Assembly: GCA_016870835.1 (NCBI GenBank)
Contig: VGAG01000008.1
Location: 1 to 37,358, forward strand
Source of the DNA: Actinomycetota bacterium
GTDB lineage: Bacteria; Actinomycetota; Actinomycetes; Nanopelagicales; Nanopelagicaceae
DNA: 37,358 nt
Direction: 5' to 3'
The position numbers and the translations under genes were made by a program. Below are positions 1 to 10,312 of the stretch, piece by piece. A model generated the notes under the pieces. It saw only the letters and a program-made list of their open reading frames with translations. It was not told the DNA's origin and ran no database searches. The first letter of the stretch is position 1. Every line of letters begins with the position of its first letter.

Positions 1-554
1 TAATTCAAAATGTGTGGCTCCATATGCATCGCAGTTCCGATTCCATGTCCACCATATTCGCGCAGAATTCCGTAGCTACCTTGGGAGTTAACATACTTTT
101 CGATTGCGTGACCAATATCAGAAAGTCTTGCGCCAGCTACGCCGGCAGCAATGCCGACCCACAAAGATTCTTCACAGACATCGAGCATCTTCTTAGTATC
201 AGTATCGATTGGATCAACCACAACAGTGAATGCGGCATCGCCATGCCAACCATCAATGATTGCACCGCAATCAATTGAGACCACATCCCCCGGCATAATC
301 ATCCGCTCACCAGGAATGCCATGCACAATCTCATCATTTACCGATACGCATATTGTTGCGGGAAATCCGTGGTAACCCTTGAAATTAGAAGTACCGCCAC
401 CCCGCTTTATGTTGGCTTCAGCGATTGCATCAAGTGCACTCGTTGTGATTCCCGCCTTTATCTGAGACTTCACTAATTCAAGAGTACTTCGCACTAGTAA
501 TCCAGCGCGACGCATCGTCTTTAGCTGATCCAAAGTCTTTATCTGAATCGCCAT
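1..554 (-). CDS. map: Methionine aminopeptidase type I, 3' end cut by window edge
   Basis: This removes the initiator methionine from nascent proteins in the cytosol using a dinuclear metal centre. Reading minus-strand from the ATG at 554-552 gives 184 residues, running off the window at base 1. The pita-bread fold signatures are visible: the FPATICVSVND segment, the first metal Asp in SIDCGA, the second in HGDAAFT, and the metal His in YGGHGIGTAMH. The two C-terminal metal-binding Glu residues lie outside the window. The start is three bases after the adk stop, so it is probably co-transcribed with secY-adk, the usual actinobacterial spc-operon end. Identification is firm. Confidence 0.95.
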   Translation of the reverse strand, partial: MAIQIKTLDQLKTMRRAGLLVRSTLELVKSQIKAGITTSALDAIAEANIKRGGGTSNFKGYHGFPATICVSVNDEIVHGIPGERMIMPGDVVSIDCGAIIDGWHGDAAFTVVVDPIDTDTKKMLDVCEESLWVGIAAGVAGARLSDIGHAIEKYVNSQGSYGILREYGGHGIGTAMHMEPHILN

Positions 555-557
555 AAA

Positions 558-1193
558 TCAATTTACCTTTGAGGAAAGTGCTCGAAGTGCGCTCTCAGTA
601 ATAGATGAGACTGCGCCAAGGGCAGAAATAGTTATTAGAAGTCCTTCGGTCCGGTAGAAGGAGACGATTGGAGCTGTCTGTTCGGCATAGACTTCTAAGC
701 GTCTAGCAATGACTTCTTCCCTATCGTCATCACGTTGATAGAGATCGCCGCCGCAGGAGTCGCACTTATCTAAGTTGCCGGCAAAGATCTTTCCGCAGGA
801 CTTACATGTCCTTCTACTTGAGAGACGCTTAATGATTTCGCCATTATCTATTGCGAACTCAACTACCGCATCAAGTGGGCGGCTACGTTCACCAAGAAAT
901 GCACGGAGTACTTCTGCTTGTGCAACATTTCTAGGAAAACCATCTAGAAGAAAACCGCTCTCAGTATCGGCGTGAGTTAAACGATCCTTGACCATGGCGT
1001 TTGTGACTGAGTCAGGAACAAGTTCACCCTTATCCATATAACTCTTTGCTTGTAGCCCAAGTTCAGTTCCAGATTTGAGATTAGCGCGAAAGATATCTCC
1101 CGTTGAGATATGAGGGATTTTGTAATGAGCAGCGAGGAGAGTTGCTTGGGTTCCTTTGCCTGCACCTGGTGGGCCTACCAGGACTAAACGCAT
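558..1193 (-). CDS. adk: Adenylate kinase with a four-cysteine LID
   Basis: This 211-residue enzyme interconverts ATP + AMP and 2 ADP in the cytosol. The P-loop GPPGAGKGT is at residues 7-15, the AMP-binding STGD at 30-33, and DGFPR at 84-88. The LID region carries C130-x2-C133 and C144-x2-C147, the pattern of a zinc-binding LID seen in Gram-positive long-type Adk. The start ATG overlaps the secY stop by one base (TAATG), indicating translational coupling, and map follows after three bases. Confidence 0.97.
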   Translation of the reverse strand: MRLVLVGPPGAGKGTQATLLAAHYKIPHISTGDIFRANLKSGTELGLQAKSYMDKGELVPDSVTNAMVKDRLTHADTESGFLLDGFPRNVAQAEVLRAFLGERSRPLDAVVEFAIDNGEIIKRLSSRRTCKSCGKIFAGNLDKCDSCGGDLYQRDDDREEVIARRLEVYAEQTAPIVSFYRTEGLLITISALGAVSSITESALRALSSKVN

Positions 1194-2491
1194 TAGCGGA
1201 GGAATCCCTCGTATGAACGCTGTTGCAGCTGGCTCTCGATCTGTTTTGCAGTATCAAGACCAACGCCGACGATGATAAGGATTGCGGTACCACCGAATGG
1301 GAATTGCTGTGATGCGCCAAAGAGAATTAGAGCAACGATTGGAAGAATCGCAACGATTGCAAGGTAGAGCGAACCTGGGGCAGTTATGCGAGTTAACACA
1401 TACTGGAGGTAATCACTTGTGGGCTTGCCAGCGCGGATACCGGGGATAAAGCCACCGTACTTACGCATATTCTCAGCGGTCTCTTCTGGATTGAAAGTAA
1501 TAGCAACATAGAAGTAGGCAAAGAAAATAATTAGAAGTGCATAAGAGAGGATATAAATTGGATGATCGCCGCTTACAAAGTTGGTGCTAATCCATACTGC
1601 CCAAGCCGCTTGTGAGTTAGTGAAGTTAGCGACTAGAGACGGGATGTAGAGCAGAGAAGAGGCGAAAATAACTGGGATAACGCCTGATTGATTAACTTTG
1701 ATTGGAATGTAAGTTGTAGTTCCACCGTATTCACGGCGGCCAATCTGCTTCTTTGCATATTGGACTGGGATACGGCGCTGTGATTGTTCAACAAAGACAA
1801 CTGCGGCAACGATAAGAATTCCGACCGCCATGATGAAGGCAAAAGTTAGCCAGCCGCGTGAGAGGCGAATTGCCCAGAGTTGGCTAGGGAAAGTCGCAGC
1901 GATTGAGGTGAAGATAAGGATTGACATACCGTTTCCAACACCGCGATCGGTGATTAACTCACCGAGCCACATAACTACAGAAGTGCCGGCAGTCATAACA
2001 AAGACCATGGTGAGAATTCGAATCCAAGAAGTATCAGGAATGATGTTTTCGGTACATCCCTGGATCAAACGTCCTGGGGTACGAGCAACAGCGATCAAAC
2101 CGGATGTTTGCAGAATTGCAAGCCCAATAGTTAGGTAACGCGTGTATTGAGTGAGCTTTGCAGTTCCGGATTGGCCTTCCTTCTTAAGCGCATCAAACCT
2201 TGGGATTACGACGGTTAGAAGTTGGACGATGATCGATGCGGTGATGTAAGGCATGATGCCAAGTGCAAATACCGAGAGCTGTAGTAATGCGCCGCCGCTA
2301 AAGAGATTGACTAGTCCAAGTAATCCACCAGTATCAAGATTTGCGAGACACTTTTGAACAGCTACATATGAAACTCCTGGGGTCGGAACTATTGATCCGA
2401 AACGGAAGAGCGCCATGATGGCAAGGGTGAAGAAAATCTTGCGACGTAGGTCTGGCGTTTTAAATGCCTTACCGAATACTGATAGCAACAC
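1193..2491 (-). CDS. secY: Preprotein translocase channel subunit SecY
   Basis: This forms the protein-conducting channel of the inner membrane, working with SecE (encoded here at 35221-35439), SecG and SecA. The 432 residues contain about ten hydrophobic helices. Family landmarks include the N-terminal RFGSIVPTPGV, the LGIMPYITASIIVQLL plug/lateral-gate region near residue 80, and the cytosolic loop KYGGFIPGIRAGKPT near residue 345. Length is typical. It sits between rplO and adk as in most bacterial spc operons and overlaps adk by one base. Confidence 0.97.
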   Translation of the reverse strand: MLLSVFGKAFKTPDLRRKIFFTLAIMALFRFGSIVPTPGVSYVAVQKCLANLDTGGLLGLVNLFSGGALLQLSVFALGIMPYITASIIVQLLTVVIPRFDALKKEGQSGTAKLTQYTRYLTIGLAILQTSGLIAVARTPGRLIQGCTENIIPDTSWIRILTMVFVMTAGTSVVMWLGELITDRGVGNGMSILIFTSIAATFPSQLWAIRLSRGWLTFAFIMAVGILIVAAVVFVEQSQRRIPVQYAKKQIGRREYGGTTTYIPIKVNQSGVIPVIFASSLLYIPSLVANFTNSQAAWAVWISTNFVSGDHPIYILSYALLIIFFAYFYVAITFNPEETAENMRKYGGFIPGIRAGKPTSDYLQYVLTRITAPGSLYLAIVAILPIVALILFGASQQFPFGGTAILIIVGVGLDTAKQIESQLQQRSYEGFLR

Positions 2492-2516
2492 TTTCTTCTC
2501 CTCGAGTCTGTTCTAA

Positions 2517-2957
2517 CTAAAGCGTCTTTGCACTTCCGCCAGCAGCTGCGATCTTCTCGCTAGCTGATGCAGAGAAACTATGTGCAGTGACATTCACCTT
2601 AACTGAGATATCGCCATTTCCAAGGACCTTTACTGGATGACCAGCACGAGCTGCGCCAGCTTTGTACAGATCCTCAACGCTTACATCTCCGCCTTTCGGG
2701 AAGAGCGCGTTAATTGTGGAGACATTTACAGCTTGGTATTCGACCTTCTCTGGATTCTTAAACCCACGAAGTTTTGGAAGACGCTGAACAAGCGGCATTG
2801 CGCCACCTTCGAAACCAGCGCGAACAACGTTACGAGCACGCGTTCCTTTTCCACCACGACCAGAGGTCTTTCCTTTTGAGCCTTCGCCGCGACCCTTACG
2901 AGTCTTCTCCTTCTTAGCACCAGGTGCTGGACGGAGATGATGCGCCTTTAGCACCAT
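2517..2957 (-). CDS. rplO: 50S ribosomal protein L15
   Basis: This is a late-assembly large-subunit protein. The 146 residues begin with the very basic Gly-rich extension expected for L15 ([33 protein letters not shown] region) and continue into the globular domain with the [19 protein letters not shown] signature near residues 48-66. Its ATG overlaps the rpmD stop by one base. It is in spc order between rpmD and secY. Confidence 0.97.
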   Translation of the reverse strand: MVLKAHHLRPAPGAKKEKTRKGRGEGSKGKTSGRGGKGTRARNVVRAGFEGGAMPLVQRLPKLRGFKNPEKVEYQAVNVSTINALFPKGGDVSVEDLYKAGAARAGHPVKVLGNGDISVKVNVTAHSFSASASEKIAAAGGSAKTL

Positions 2958-3139
2958 TACTCGACCTCCTCGACTTTGATTAGATGACGAACGTTGTAGA
3001 CCATTCCACGAATTTCTGGACGATCTTCTTTAACGACGACATCGCCGACGCGCTTTAGACCAAGTGAGCGAAGAGTTTCGCGCTGATCTGGGGCGTTACC
3101 GACTTTGGAACGGACTTGAGTTACTTTCAAACGTGGCAT
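2957..3139 (-). CDS. rpmD: 50S ribosomal protein L30
   Basis: A 60-residue large-subunit protein of the short bacterial type. It starts [14 protein letters not shown] and carries the conserved [15 protein letters not shown] segment at residues 19-33. One-base overlaps with rpsE upstream and rplO downstream suggest translational coupling throughout the spc operon. Confidence 0.96.
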   Translation of the reverse strand: MPRLKVTQVRSKVGNAPDQRETLRSLGLKRVGDVVVKEDRPEIRGMVYNVRHLIKVEEVE

Positions 3140-3753
3140 TAGGCACCTGCCGTTGTTGTCATAGCGCGGATGATTGCTGCAGGAGCAACGCGCTCAAGTG
3201 GAAGTCCGCGACGAGCTGCGATTGCTGCTGGATCTTCAAGATTCTTCAGCGCAGTTGCGGTTGCGTGGACCATGTTGATCGGATTATTTGATCCGAGAGA
3301 TTTAGTTAGAACATCAGTGATTCCAGCGCACTCAAGAACAGCGCGGACTGGACCGCCGGCAATAACTCCGGTACCAGGAGCAGCTGGGCGAAGTAGAACA
3401 ACGCCGGCAGCATCTTCTCCTTGTACTGGGTGAGGAATAGTTCCTTGAATGCGTGGGACTTTGAAGAAGGATTTCTTCGCCTCTTCAACTGCCTTTGCAA
3501 TCGCTTGTGGAACTTCCTTTGCCTTGCCGTAACCAACGCCGACCATTCCATTTCCATCACCAAGCACTACAAGTGCAGTGAAGGAGAAACGACGACCTCC
3601 AGATACGACCTTTGCAACGCGATTGATGAATACAACGCGCTCGATGTATGGCGACTTCTCGCGAGTATCTCCGCCCTCACGACGTTCACGCTTATCGCGA
3701 CCGCGCTTTGGCTTCTCGCCGGTTTCTGGTGCTTTGATTTCTTCGTTGGCCAT
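3139..3753 (-). CDS. rpsE: 30S ribosomal protein S5
   Basis: This small-subunit protein takes part in decoding fidelity and mRNA unwinding. It has 204 residues, longer than the E. coli form because of a charged N-terminal tail (about residues 1-35, rich in K, R, E, D) that is usual in actinobacteria. The S5 double-stranded RNA-binding domain starts at [17 protein letters not shown], and the fold-defining [14 protein letters not shown] follows near residues 66-79. Coupled by one-base overlaps to rplR and rpmD. Confidence 0.97.
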   Translation of the reverse strand: MANEEIKAPETGEKPKRGRDKRERREGGDTREKSPYIERVVFINRVAKVVSGGRRFSFTALVVLGDGNGMVGVGYGKAKEVPQAIAKAVEEAKKSFFKVPRIQGTIPHPVQGEDAAGVVLLRPAAPGTGVIAGGPVRAVLECAGITDVLTKSLGSNNPINMVHATATALKNLEDPAAIAARRGLPLERVAPAAIIRAMTTTAGA

Positions 3754-4130
3754 TAGAAGTCCAATCCATTCTCGCGAGCACCATCAGCAAGTGCAGCAAC
3801 GCGTCCGGTGTAGCGGTTACCACCGCGATCGAAGACGACCTGGGTGATTCCTTTTGCCTTTGCGCGATCAGCAACAAGTTGGCCAACTGTGCGGGCCTTC
3901 TTAGTTTTATCTGCTGATTGAGCGCGAAGATCTTTCTCCATTGTTGAAGCAGAGGCCAAGGTGTGGCCCTTTGAGTCATCAACGATTTGGGCGACGAGGT
4001 GACGAGCAGAGCGAGTCACAACAAGACGTGGACGCTCAGTTGTTCCGGCGATCCGCTTGCGGACTCGGAAGTGACGGCGTGCGCGGGCAACTTGTGTTGA
4101 ACCCTTAACAATCTTCTTAGCGATACTCAT
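3753..4130 (-). CDS. rplR: 50S ribosomal protein L18
   Basis: This 5S-rRNA-binding protein of the central protuberance has 125 residues. The L18 signatures are [20 protein letters not shown] near residues 22-41 and the C-terminal [27 protein letters not shown]. It overlaps rplF by four bases (ATGA type) and rpsE by one base. Confidence 0.97.
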   Translation of the reverse strand: MSIAKKIVKGSTQVARARRHFRVRKRIAGTTERPRLVVTRSARHLVAQIVDDSKGHTLASASTMEKDLRAQSADKTKKARTVGQLVADRAKAKGITQVVFDRGGNRYTGRVAALADGARENGLDF

Positions 4131-4669
4131 GCCTTCTTACCGGTCTTTCCAGCCTTACGACGGATGCGCTGACCGAGAAGATGTATGCCCTTACCCTTAT
4201 ATGGATCGGACTTACGGAGCTTCTGGATCTTTGCAACAGTCTCACCGACGAGTTGCTTATCTACGCCAGATACAGTCAATTCAGTTGGAGAGTCGACCGT
4301 GAAAGTGATTCCGGTTGGTGCGTTAAAGACGATTGGGTGTGAGTAACCAAGTGCAAACTCAAGATCCTTACCCTTTAAACCAACTTTGTATCCCACACCA
4401 GTAATCACAATCTTCTTTGAGTAACCCTGGGTTACGCCAATAATCATGTTTGCCACGAGTGTGCGCGATAGACCATGTAGTGACTTCGCCAGACGCTCAT
4501 CATTAGCGCGCGAAATAGTGATACCACTATCGTCCTTCGCAGCCTTGATTAGCTCTGGAAAATTATGTGTGAGCGTTCCTTTTGGCCCTTTGATTGAGAG
4601 CGCTTGGCCTTCGAGTGTTACCTCTACTCCTTTAGGAATTGTGACCGGCATCTTTCCGATACGTGACAT
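4127..4669 (-). CDS. rplF: 50S ribosomal protein L6
   Basis: This protein lies near the factor-binding site of the large subunit. I chose the ATG at 4669, giving 180 residues that start MSRIGKMPV as in the family. An in-frame start four codons upstream at 4681 would run into the rpsH stop and lacks the family start. Two tandem L6 folds are present. The C-terminal signature [12 protein letters not shown]-type segment reads [18 protein letters not shown], followed by a basic tail. A GGTGAT Shine-Dalgarno-like stretch precedes the chosen start. Confidence 0.95.
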   Translation of the reverse strand: MSRIGKMPVTIPKGVEVTLEGQALSIKGPKGTLTHNFPELIKAAKDDSGITISRANDERLAKSLHGLSRTLVANMIIGVTQGYSKKIVITGVGYKVGLKGKDLEFALGYSHPIVFNAPTGITFTVDSPTELTVSGVDKQLVGETVAKIQKLRKSDPYKGKGIHLLGQRIRRKAGKTGKKA

Positions 4670-4674
4670 AACAA

Positions 4675-5079
4675 TCACCATACGTAGGCGAGAACTTCTC
4701 CGCCTACGCCTTGCTTATTTGCTTGTCTATCGGTCAAGAGTCCTTGAGAGGTGGAGATGATCGCAACGCCAAGTCCACCGAGAACTTTTGGAAGTCCAGT
4801 TGACTTTGCATAAACACGAAGTCCGGGCTTTGAAACGCGACGAAGTCCTGCGATGGAGCGTTCGCGGTTTGAGCCGTACTTCAAATCGATTACAAGGGTC
4901 TTACCGAAACCTTCTTGGTTATCGGAAACCTTGTAACTTGCGATGTATCCCTCTTTCTGAAGGATTTCTGCGATGCGCGCTTTAACCGATGAGGAGGGCA
5001 TTGCAACCGTCTCATGGTAAGCAGTATTCGCATTACGCAGACGAGTGAGCATGTCTGCGATTGGATCTGTCATTGCCAT
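4675..5079 (-). CDS. rpsH: 30S ribosomal protein S8
   Basis: This primary 16S-rRNA-binding protein of the platform has 134 residues starting [17 protein letters not shown]. The C-terminal signature is [27 protein letters not shown] second possible ATG lies two codons in, but the upstream one is better spaced from the GAAAGG motif. S8 is the classic spc repressor in enterobacteria; no such site was identified here. Confidence 0.96.
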   Translation of the reverse strand: MAMTDPIADMLTRLRNANTAYHETVAMPSSSVKARIAEILQKEGYIASYKVSDNQEGFGKTLVIDLKYGSNRERSIAGLRRVSKPGLRVYAKSTGLPKVLGGLGVAIISTSQGLLTDRQANKQGVGGEVLAYVW

Positions 5080-5134
5080 TTGGCTTATCGCCTTTCTTCG
5101 GGTGGTTTCTCTTTCGAGACCTATCCGATAGTTG

Positions 5135-5320
5135 TTACCAGGAAGCTTTCGTTATGCCAGGAAGTTCACCGCGGTGTGCCATCTCGCGGAAGCAGACTCG
5201 GCAGATGCCGAACTTGCGATATACGGAATGGGGACGACCACAACGTTGGCAACGTGTGTAACCGCGCACCTTGAACTTTGGCTTGCGGCTTGCTTTGACC
5301 TTAAGTGATGTCTTTGCCAT
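5135..5320 (-). CDS. rpsN: 30S ribosomal protein S14, zinc-binding type Z
   Basis: This is the short, 61-residue S14 paralogue with an intact zinc ribbon: CxxC at [11 protein letters not shown] and CxxC at [14 protein letters not shown]. This zinc-containing form is the primary S14 of actinobacteria and other Gram-positives. The zinc-independent long form is not in this window. It lies between rplE and rpsH, its usual place. Confidence 0.97.
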   Translation of the reverse strand: MAKTSLKVKASRKPKFKVRGYTRCQRCGRPHSVYRKFGICRVCFREMAHRGELPGITKASW

Positions 5321-5333
5321 TTAGTTTGGTCTC

Positions 5334-5891
5334 CTATTTATCCCTGAATGGGAATCCGAGCGCGCGAAGAAGTGCGCGACCTTCATCATCATTCTTGGCC
5401 GATGTGACGATTGTGATGTCCATACCGCGAACGCGATCCAACTTATCTTGCTGGATTTCTGGGAACACGACCTGCTCGGTTAAACCGAAGGTGTAGTTAC
5501 CGCTTCCATCGAACTGCTTTGGTGAGAGTCCGCGGAAGTCGCGAATACGAGGTAGAGAGACAGAGAGAAGGCGATCCATGAACTCCCACATCCGGTCTCC
5601 ACGTAGCGTTACGTGTGCACCGATTGGTTGTCCTTCACGAAGTTTGAAGTTTGCAATCGACTTACGAGCCTTAGTAACGACTGGCTTTTGGCCAGTAATC
5701 GTTGTTAGGTCCCGGACTGCTCCTTCAATTAACTTTGAATCCTTTGCGGCTTCGCCAACGCCCATATTCACAACAACTTTGGTGAGAGTAGGGATCTGCA
5801 TCCGATTCTTGTAACCAAATTGCTGTTGTAGGTGCGCGGCGACATCGCTCTTGTAGCGAGACTTAAGACGTGGCGCAGTAGCGGTCGTCAT
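5334..5891 (-). CDS. rplE: 50S ribosomal protein L5
   Basis: This 185-residue protein binds 5S rRNA and contacts P-site tRNA. Signatures are [15 protein letters not shown] near residues 35-49 and the [21 protein letters not shown] segment near 113-133. Length is normal. It starts one base into the rplX stop and precedes rpsN. Confidence 0.97.
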   Translation of the reverse strand: MTTATAPRLKSRYKSDVAAHLQQQFGYKNRMQIPTLTKVVVNMGVGEAAKDSKLIEGAVRDLTTITGQKPVVTKARKSIANFKLREGQPIGAHVTLRGDRMWEFMDRLLSVSLPRIRDFRGLSPKQFDGSGNYTFGLTEQVVFPEIQQDKLDRVRGMDITIVTSAKNDDEGRALLRALGFPFRDK

Positions 5892-6205
5892 TAGATATCT
5901 CCTCCAGTTCTACGTGAGACGCGGACATTCTTTCCATCCTCATCTACGCGCACACCAATTCGTGTGCTCTGATCATCATCTGCAAGCAGCATGACATTTG
6001 AATAATGAATCGGGGCTTCAACGGTAAGGATTCCGCCGACCTTTGCACCACGTTGGGTGTTCTCTTCCTTGGTGTGGCGCTTAACTCGGTTGATTCCTTC
6101 AACGGTGACACGACCAGTCTTGGTGTTCACGTTTAGGACAGTTCCGGTCTTGTTCTTATCTTTTCCGGCGATGACAAGGACTTTGTCACCCTTCTTGATA
6201 CGCAC
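5891..6205 (-). CDS. rplX: 50S ribosomal protein L24
   Basis: This assembly-initiator protein has 104 residues. The N-terminal KOW motif reads [20 protein letters not shown], followed by [12 protein letters not shown]. It overlaps rplN and rplE by one base each. Confidence 0.97.
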   Translation of the reverse strand: MRIKKGDKVLVIAGKDKNKTGTVLNVNTKTGRVTVEGINRVKRHTKEENTQRGAKVGGILTVEAPIHYSNVMLLADDDQSTRIGVRVDEDGKNVRVSRRTGGDI

Positions 6206-6573
6206 TAGAGCACCTCCGGAGCAAGTGAAATGATCTTCATAAATCTCTTGTCGCGAAGTTCGCGTGCAACCGGTCCGAAGATACGAGTTCCGCGTGGTTC
6301 GTTATCTTCCTTAATGATTACAGCGGCGTTCTCATCAAACTTGATGTAGGAACCATCTGCGCGACGATTCTCTTTTGCAGTGCGGACGATTACAGCCTTT
6401 ACGACTTCGCCCTTCTTAACCTGGCCACCAGGGATTGCATCCTTAACGGAGCAGACGATGATGTCGCCAATTCCAGCGTAGCGGCGCTTAGCACCACCAA
6501 GAACGCGGATACAGAGAAGCTCGCGAGCTCCGGTGTTATCCGCTACACGTAGACGTGATTCAGCTTGAATCAT
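6205..6573 (-). CDS. rplN: 50S ribosomal protein L14
   Basis: This 122-residue, highly conserved large-subunit protein contacts 16S rRNA at an intersubunit bridge. It starts [22 protein letters not shown] and has the family signature [25 protein letters not shown]. It ends in EVL as is usual. It follows rpsQ after two bases. Confidence 0.98.
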   Translation of the reverse strand: MIQAESRLRVADNTGARELLCIRVLGGAKRRYAGIGDIIVCSVKDAIPGGQVKKGEVVKAVIVRTAKENRRADGSYIKFDENAAVIIKEDNEPRGTRIFGPVARELRDKRFMKIISLAPEVL

Positions 6574-6575
6574 TT

Positions 6576-6851
6576 TTACTTCGCCTTCTCGATGATCTCA
6601 ACAACTCGCCAGCGCTTTGTTGCAGATAGTGGACGGGTTTCCATGATGCGTACGCGATCGCCAACTCCGGCTGAGTTACTCTCATCGTGCGCCTTGAATT
6701 TCTTATTCTTTGTGATGACCTTTGAGTAGAGACCATGCTTTGCGCGGTCTTCAACTTTCACAACGACGGTCTTATCCATCTTGTCGCTCACGACGATTCC
6801 TTCACGAACTTTGCGGAAGTTACGGTCTTGATCTTTTTCTGCATTACTCAT
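6576..6851 (-). CDS. rpsQ: 30S ribosomal protein S17
   Basis: This 91-residue OB-fold protein is a primary 16S binder. The core starts [21 protein letters not shown] and includes the signature [23 protein letters not shown]. It overlaps rpmC by four bases. Confidence 0.97.
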   Translation of the reverse strand: MSNAEKDQDRNFRKVREGIVVSDKMDKTVVVKVEDRAKHGLYSKVITKNKKFKAHDESNSAGVGDRVRIMETRPLSATKRWRVVEIIEKAK

Positions 6852-7066
6852 GCAGCACCTCCGATACCTAGTTCGCGTTCACGGATAATCGTGTAGATAC
6901 GAGCAATCTCTTTGCGGACAGCGGTTAAGCGTCCATGGCTCTCAAGTTGACCAGTTGCGGCTTGGAAGCGAAGGTTAAATAACTCTTCCTTCAATTCCTT
7001 GAGCATCTCTTGCAGATCCTCAGTTGTCTTACCGCGGAACTCTTCGGTCTTAGTAATCTTCGCCAT
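6848..7066 (-). CDS. rpmC: 50S ribosomal protein L29
   Basis: This 72-residue helical-hairpin protein lies at the peptide exit tunnel, beside L23. The core reads [20 protein letters not shown] with the conserved [14 protein letters not shown] helix. Gap to rplP is two bases. Confidence 0.96.
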   Translation of the reverse strand: MAKITKTEEFRGKTTEDLQEMLKELKEELFNLRFQAATGQLESHGRLTAVRKEIARIYTIIRERELGIGGAA

Positions 7067-7068
7067 TT

Positions 7069-7482
7069 CTATGCCTCCTCACGCAATACAACGCGAGACT
7101 TAACGGGAAGTTTGTGGGCTGCACGTGAAAGCGCAGCATTTGCAACATCAAGGGTTACGCCCGAGATCTCAAATAGAACTCGGCCGGGCTTGATATTTGC
7201 TACCCAGAATTCTGGGGAACCTTTACCGGAACCCATACGAGTTTCAGCCGGCTTCTTTGTTAGTGGGCGATCTGGATAGATATTTATCCAAACTTTTCCA
7301 CCACGCTTGATGTAACGAGTCATTGCAATACGAGCAGCTTCAATCTGACGGTTAGTGACATAACCACCTTCAGTTGCCTGCAAGCCAAAGTCACCGAATG
7401 CAACAGCAGTTCCGCCCTTAGCTTTTCCAGAACGCTTTGGGTGATGTTGCTTGCGGTACTTAACGCGACGTGGAATCAACAT
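7069..7482 (-). CDS. rplP: 50S ribosomal protein L16
   Basis: This 137-residue protein supports the A-site tRNA and the peptidyl-transferase region. It starts [15 protein letters not shown] and carries [35 protein letters not shown], the standard L16 signature. It directly abuts rpsC. Confidence 0.98.
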   Translation of the reverse strand: MLIPRRVKYRKQHHPKRSGKAKGGTAVAFGDFGLQATEGGYVTNRQIEAARIAMTRYIKRGGKVWINIYPDRPLTKKPAETRMGSGKGSPEFWVANIKPGRVLFEISGVTLDVANAALSRAAHKLPVKSRVVLREEA

Positions 7483-8295
7483 TTACGCCTCGCCTCCTTC
7501 AGTAGCTGGAGCAACTTCTGTTGCTGGGGCTTGCGCTACCGCTTCTTGGGCGCGCTCTTCAACGGTTGAAGTTGTTACTTCACCGCGAGGTGCACGTGGT
7601 TGGCGACGAGGACGATCAGCCTTTGGAGCCTTTGCTGCTGCAAGTGCAGCTGCTTCACGCTCAGCGCGTGACTCGATTACCTCGCCCTTATAAATCCAAA
7701 CTTTCACACCAAGGCGACCGAAAGTTGTATGTGCTTCATGGAAGCCATAATCAATATCGGCGCGGAGAGTGTGTAGTGGAACGCGACCTTCGCGATAGAA
7801 CTCAGAGCGTGACATTTCAGCGCCACCAAGACGGCCACCGCACTGGACGCGAACGCCCTTTGCGCCAGCCTTAAATGCAGTCTGCATTCCCTTACGCATT
7901 GCGCGACGGAATGAAACGCGAGCCGCTAGTTGTTCTGCGATTCCTTGTGCAACAAGTTGGGCATCAATCTCAGGGTTCTTAACTTCGAGAATATTTAGCT
8001 GGACTTGCTTACCAGTCATCTTCTCTAGATCAAGGCGGAGACGATCTGCTTCAGTTCCACGGCGACCGATGACGATTCCGGGGCGCGCGGTATGAAGATC
8101 AATACGGACGCGTTCGCGGGTACGCTCGATTTCAATTCGAGATACACCGGCTCGCTCCATCTTCTTCTCCATAAGACGACGGATTTCGACATCTTCTTTT
8201 ACATAATCTTTGTAGAGCTTCTCGGCATACCAACGTGACTTAAATTCAGTTGTGATTCCAAGGCGGAAGCCATGTGGATTTATCTTTTGACCCAT
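7483..8295 (-). CDS. rpsC: 30S ribosomal protein S3 with acidic/Ala-rich tail
   Basis: This protein lines the mRNA entry channel. The KH domain and C-terminal S3 domain cover about residues 1-210, with [12 protein letters not shown] at the start and [31 protein letters not shown] near 155-186. The last ~55 residues are a low-complexity A/P/E/R tail. At 270 residues it is longer than the ~233 of E. coli, as often in actinobacteria. Confidence 0.97.
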   Translation of the reverse strand: MGQKINPHGFRLGITTEFKSRWYAEKLYKDYVKEDVEIRRLMEKKMERAGVSRIEIERTRERVRIDLHTARPGIVIGRRGTEADRLRLDLEKMTGKQVQLNILEVKNPEIDAQLVAQGIAEQLAARVSFRRAMRKGMQTAFKAGAKGVRVQCGGRLGGAEMSRSEFYREGRVPLHTLRADIDYGFHEAHTTFGRLGVKVWIYKGEVIESRAEREAAALAAAKAPKADRPRRQPRAPRGEVTTSTVEERAQEAVAQAPATEVAPATEGGEA

Positions 8296-8859
8296 TTACT
8301 CGGCCTCCTTCTTCTTAGCTGGAGCTTTTTTAGCTGTTGATTTCTTTGCTGGAGCTTTCTTAGCTGGAGCCTTCTTTGCTGGCTTGCTTTCAGCGCTAGC
8401 TTGCGTTGCTTCAACCTCAGTTGCGCTCTCAACAACCGCTACCTCAGCAGCAGCTTTAGCGCGCTTGCGCTGTTCTGCCTTTGAGATTGGGCGATAGTTC
8501 TTATCATCAGAAAGCGTCACAGAAATTTGTGAAGAGCGCTTCAAGATTTGGTAGCCACGGCCTTGGGCGCGTGGGCGATAACGCTTCATTGTGTAACCCT
8601 CATCAACAAGGGCCTCGGTTACCCATAACTCAGAAGCATCGCGAATTGCTGGGTTCTTCTGCTTTGCATTTGCAACCGCAGAGTTAAGAAGTGAATAAAC
8701 AGATTCTGAGACAGCGATTTGTGGTGAGAATTTAGCGATACGGATCGCTTCATCTGCACGACGACCGCGGATTAAATTCACTACGCGACGAGCTTTCTGT
8801 GGCGTAACGCGGACGTTAGTTACAGAAGCTTTTGCGATTAGTGGCGTACTACTCGGCAC
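8296..8859 (-). CDS. rplV: 50S ribosomal protein L22 with Lys/Ala repeat tail
   Basis: This protein lines the exit tunnel. The core has [23 protein letters not shown] near residues 16-38 and the family signature [20 protein letters not shown]. The C-terminal ~30 residues are a tandem AKKAPAKK-type basic tail, giving 187 residues against ~110 in E. coli. The start is GTG at 8859, inside the last 11 bases of rpsS, with no strong Shine-Dalgarno sequence. Coupling to rpsS translation is likely. Confidence 0.95.
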   Translation of the reverse strand: MPSSTPLIAKASVTNVRVTPQKARRVVNLIRGRRADEAIRIAKFSPQIAVSESVYSLLNSAVANAKQKNPAIRDASELWVTEALVDEGYTMKRYRPRAQGRGYQILKRSSQISVTLSDDKNYRPISKAEQRKRAKAAAEVAVVESATEVEATQASAESKPAKKAPAKKAPAKKSTAKKAPAKKKEAE

Positions 8860-9136
8860 GGGTCACCGTCCTGTCTTCTTGCTTAACGTGACCTTTGAAG
8901 GTGCGAGTTGGAGCAAACTCTCCAAGCTTGTGACCGATCATCGCTTCAGTGATGTAAACCGGAACATGTTTGCGTCCATCATGGACTGCAATTGTGTGGC
9001 CGATCATTGAGGGAGTAATCATTGAGCGACGAGACCAAGTCTTGATTACATTCTTGGCGTTCTTGGCATTCAACTCATCAACCTTCTTCTCAAGGTGATG
9101 GTCTATGAATGGACCCTTTTTCAAACTACGTGGCAC
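8849..9136 (-). CDS. rpsS: 30S ribosomal protein S19
   Basis: This 95-residue protein lies in the 30S head, next to S13. It starts [19 protein letters not shown], and the signature near residue 50 reads [29 protein letters not shown]. It overlaps rplV by 11 bases and follows rplB after 11 bases. Confidence 0.98.
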   Translation of the reverse strand: MPRSLKKGPFIDHHLEKKVDELNAKNAKNVIKTWSRRSMITPSMIGHTIAVHDGRKHVPVYITEAMIGHKLGEFAPTRTFKGHVKQEDRTVTRAE

Positions 9137-9147
9137 TTAGGGATCTC

Positions 9148-9981
9148 CTATCGGCTCTTATTACTTGGACGGCGACGGACAATTAATTGATCGCTCGCTT
9201 TTTTCTTGCGAGTGCGAACTTCAGGCTTACCCCAAGGTGATACTGGATGGCGACCGCCTGAGGTCTTTCCTTCACCACCACCATGTGGGTGATCGACTGG
9301 GTTCATAACAACTCCACGAACAGTTGGACGGCGTCCCTTCCAGCGAGAGCGACCAGCTTTTCCGGAGTTGATATTTGATTGTTCTGCATTGCCAACTACG
9401 CCAACTGTGGCGCGGCAACGAACATCAACATTTCTGATTTCACCAGATGGCATACGTAGTTGTGCGTATGGACCATCTTTAGCAACTAGTTGAACGCCGG
9501 CTCCTGCAGAACGCGCGATGCGTGCTCCGCCACCTGGACGTGTCTCAATTGCATGAATATTTGTACCGACTGGGATGTTGCGAAGCGGCAAGTTATTGCC
9601 TGGCTTTATATCTGCAGATGGACCATTCTCGATCTTGGTTCCTTGAACTACGCCATCTGGGCAGATGATGTAACGCTTCTCGCCATCGGCAAAGTGAAGT
9701 AGCGCGATCCGAGCAGAACGATTTGGGTCATATTCGATATGTGCAACGACAGCTGGAATTCCATCTTTATCGTTACGGAGGAAATCGATTACGCGATATG
9801 CGCGCTTATGTCCGCCACCTTGGTGGCGAGTAGTGATTCGACCAGCAGCGTTACGACCGCCCTTTGAATTAATCGGACGGACGAGCGACTTCTCCGGGGT
9901 GGTTCGTGTGACTTCAGCAAAGTCAGGAACGATGCGACCGCGTGAGCTTGGTGTGACTGGTTTCAGATTACGAAGTGCCAT
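9148..9981 (-). CDS. rplB: 50S ribosomal protein L2
   Basis: This conserved protein near the peptidyl-transferase centre has 277 residues. The N-terminal RNA-binding OB domain and the C-terminal SH3-like domain are complete. The universal [16 protein letters not shown] segment is present near residue 225 with its conserved His. Standard length and S10-operon position between rplW and rpsS. Confidence 0.98.
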   Translation of the reverse strand: MALRNLKPVTPSSRGRIVPDFAEVTRTTPEKSLVRPINSKGGRNAAGRITTRHQGGGHKRAYRVIDFLRNDKDGIPAVVAHIEYDPNRSARIALLHFADGEKRYIICPDGVVQGTKIENGPSADIKPGNNLPLRNIPVGTNIHAIETRPGGGARIARSAGAGVQLVAKDGPYAQLRMPSGEIRNVDVRCRATVGVVGNAEQSNINSGKAGRSRWKGRRPTVRGVVMNPVDHPHGGGEGKTSGGRHPVSPWGKPEVRTRKKKASDQLIVRRRPSNKSR

Positions 9982-10018
9982 TTTGTTATCCCTTCTCCCT
10001 TACCTAATCGCCAGGCGA

Positions 10019-10312
10019 CTAGGAGACGGGACCTCCAAAGATGTCGATGCGATCGCCAGGTGCGACTTGAACGATTGCTCGCTTGGTGTCGCTGCGCTTT
10101 CCTTTTCCAAACCGGTTGATCTTGCTCTTTCCTTCCCGGTTATGGGTGTTGACCTTTAGTACGCGAACCTTAAATACCTTCTCAACCGCAATCTTGATCT
10201 CGGTCTTGTTGGCATCTGGTGCAACGATGAAGGTGTACTTGTTCTCATCGAGCATGCCGTATGACTTCTCAGATACGACTGGCGCGATTAAGACTTCGCG
10301 ATGATCTTTCAT
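10019..10312 (-). CDS. rplW: 50S ribosomal protein L23
   Basis: This 97-residue exit-site protein is the docking point for trigger factor and SRP. It reads [22 protein letters not shown], with the signature [28 protein letters not shown]-type motif and a short tail. It overlaps rplD by four bases. Confidence 0.97.
   Translation of the reverse strand: MKDHREVLIAPVVSEKSYGMLDENKYTFIVAPDANKTEIKIAVEKVFKVRVLKVNTHNREGKSKINRFGKGKRSDTKRAIVQVAPGDRIDIFGGPVS

Noticed and set aside
12-278. Small open frame on the plus strand near the left edge
   Set aside because: It is antisense to map, whose translation matches conserved methionine aminopeptidase motifs.
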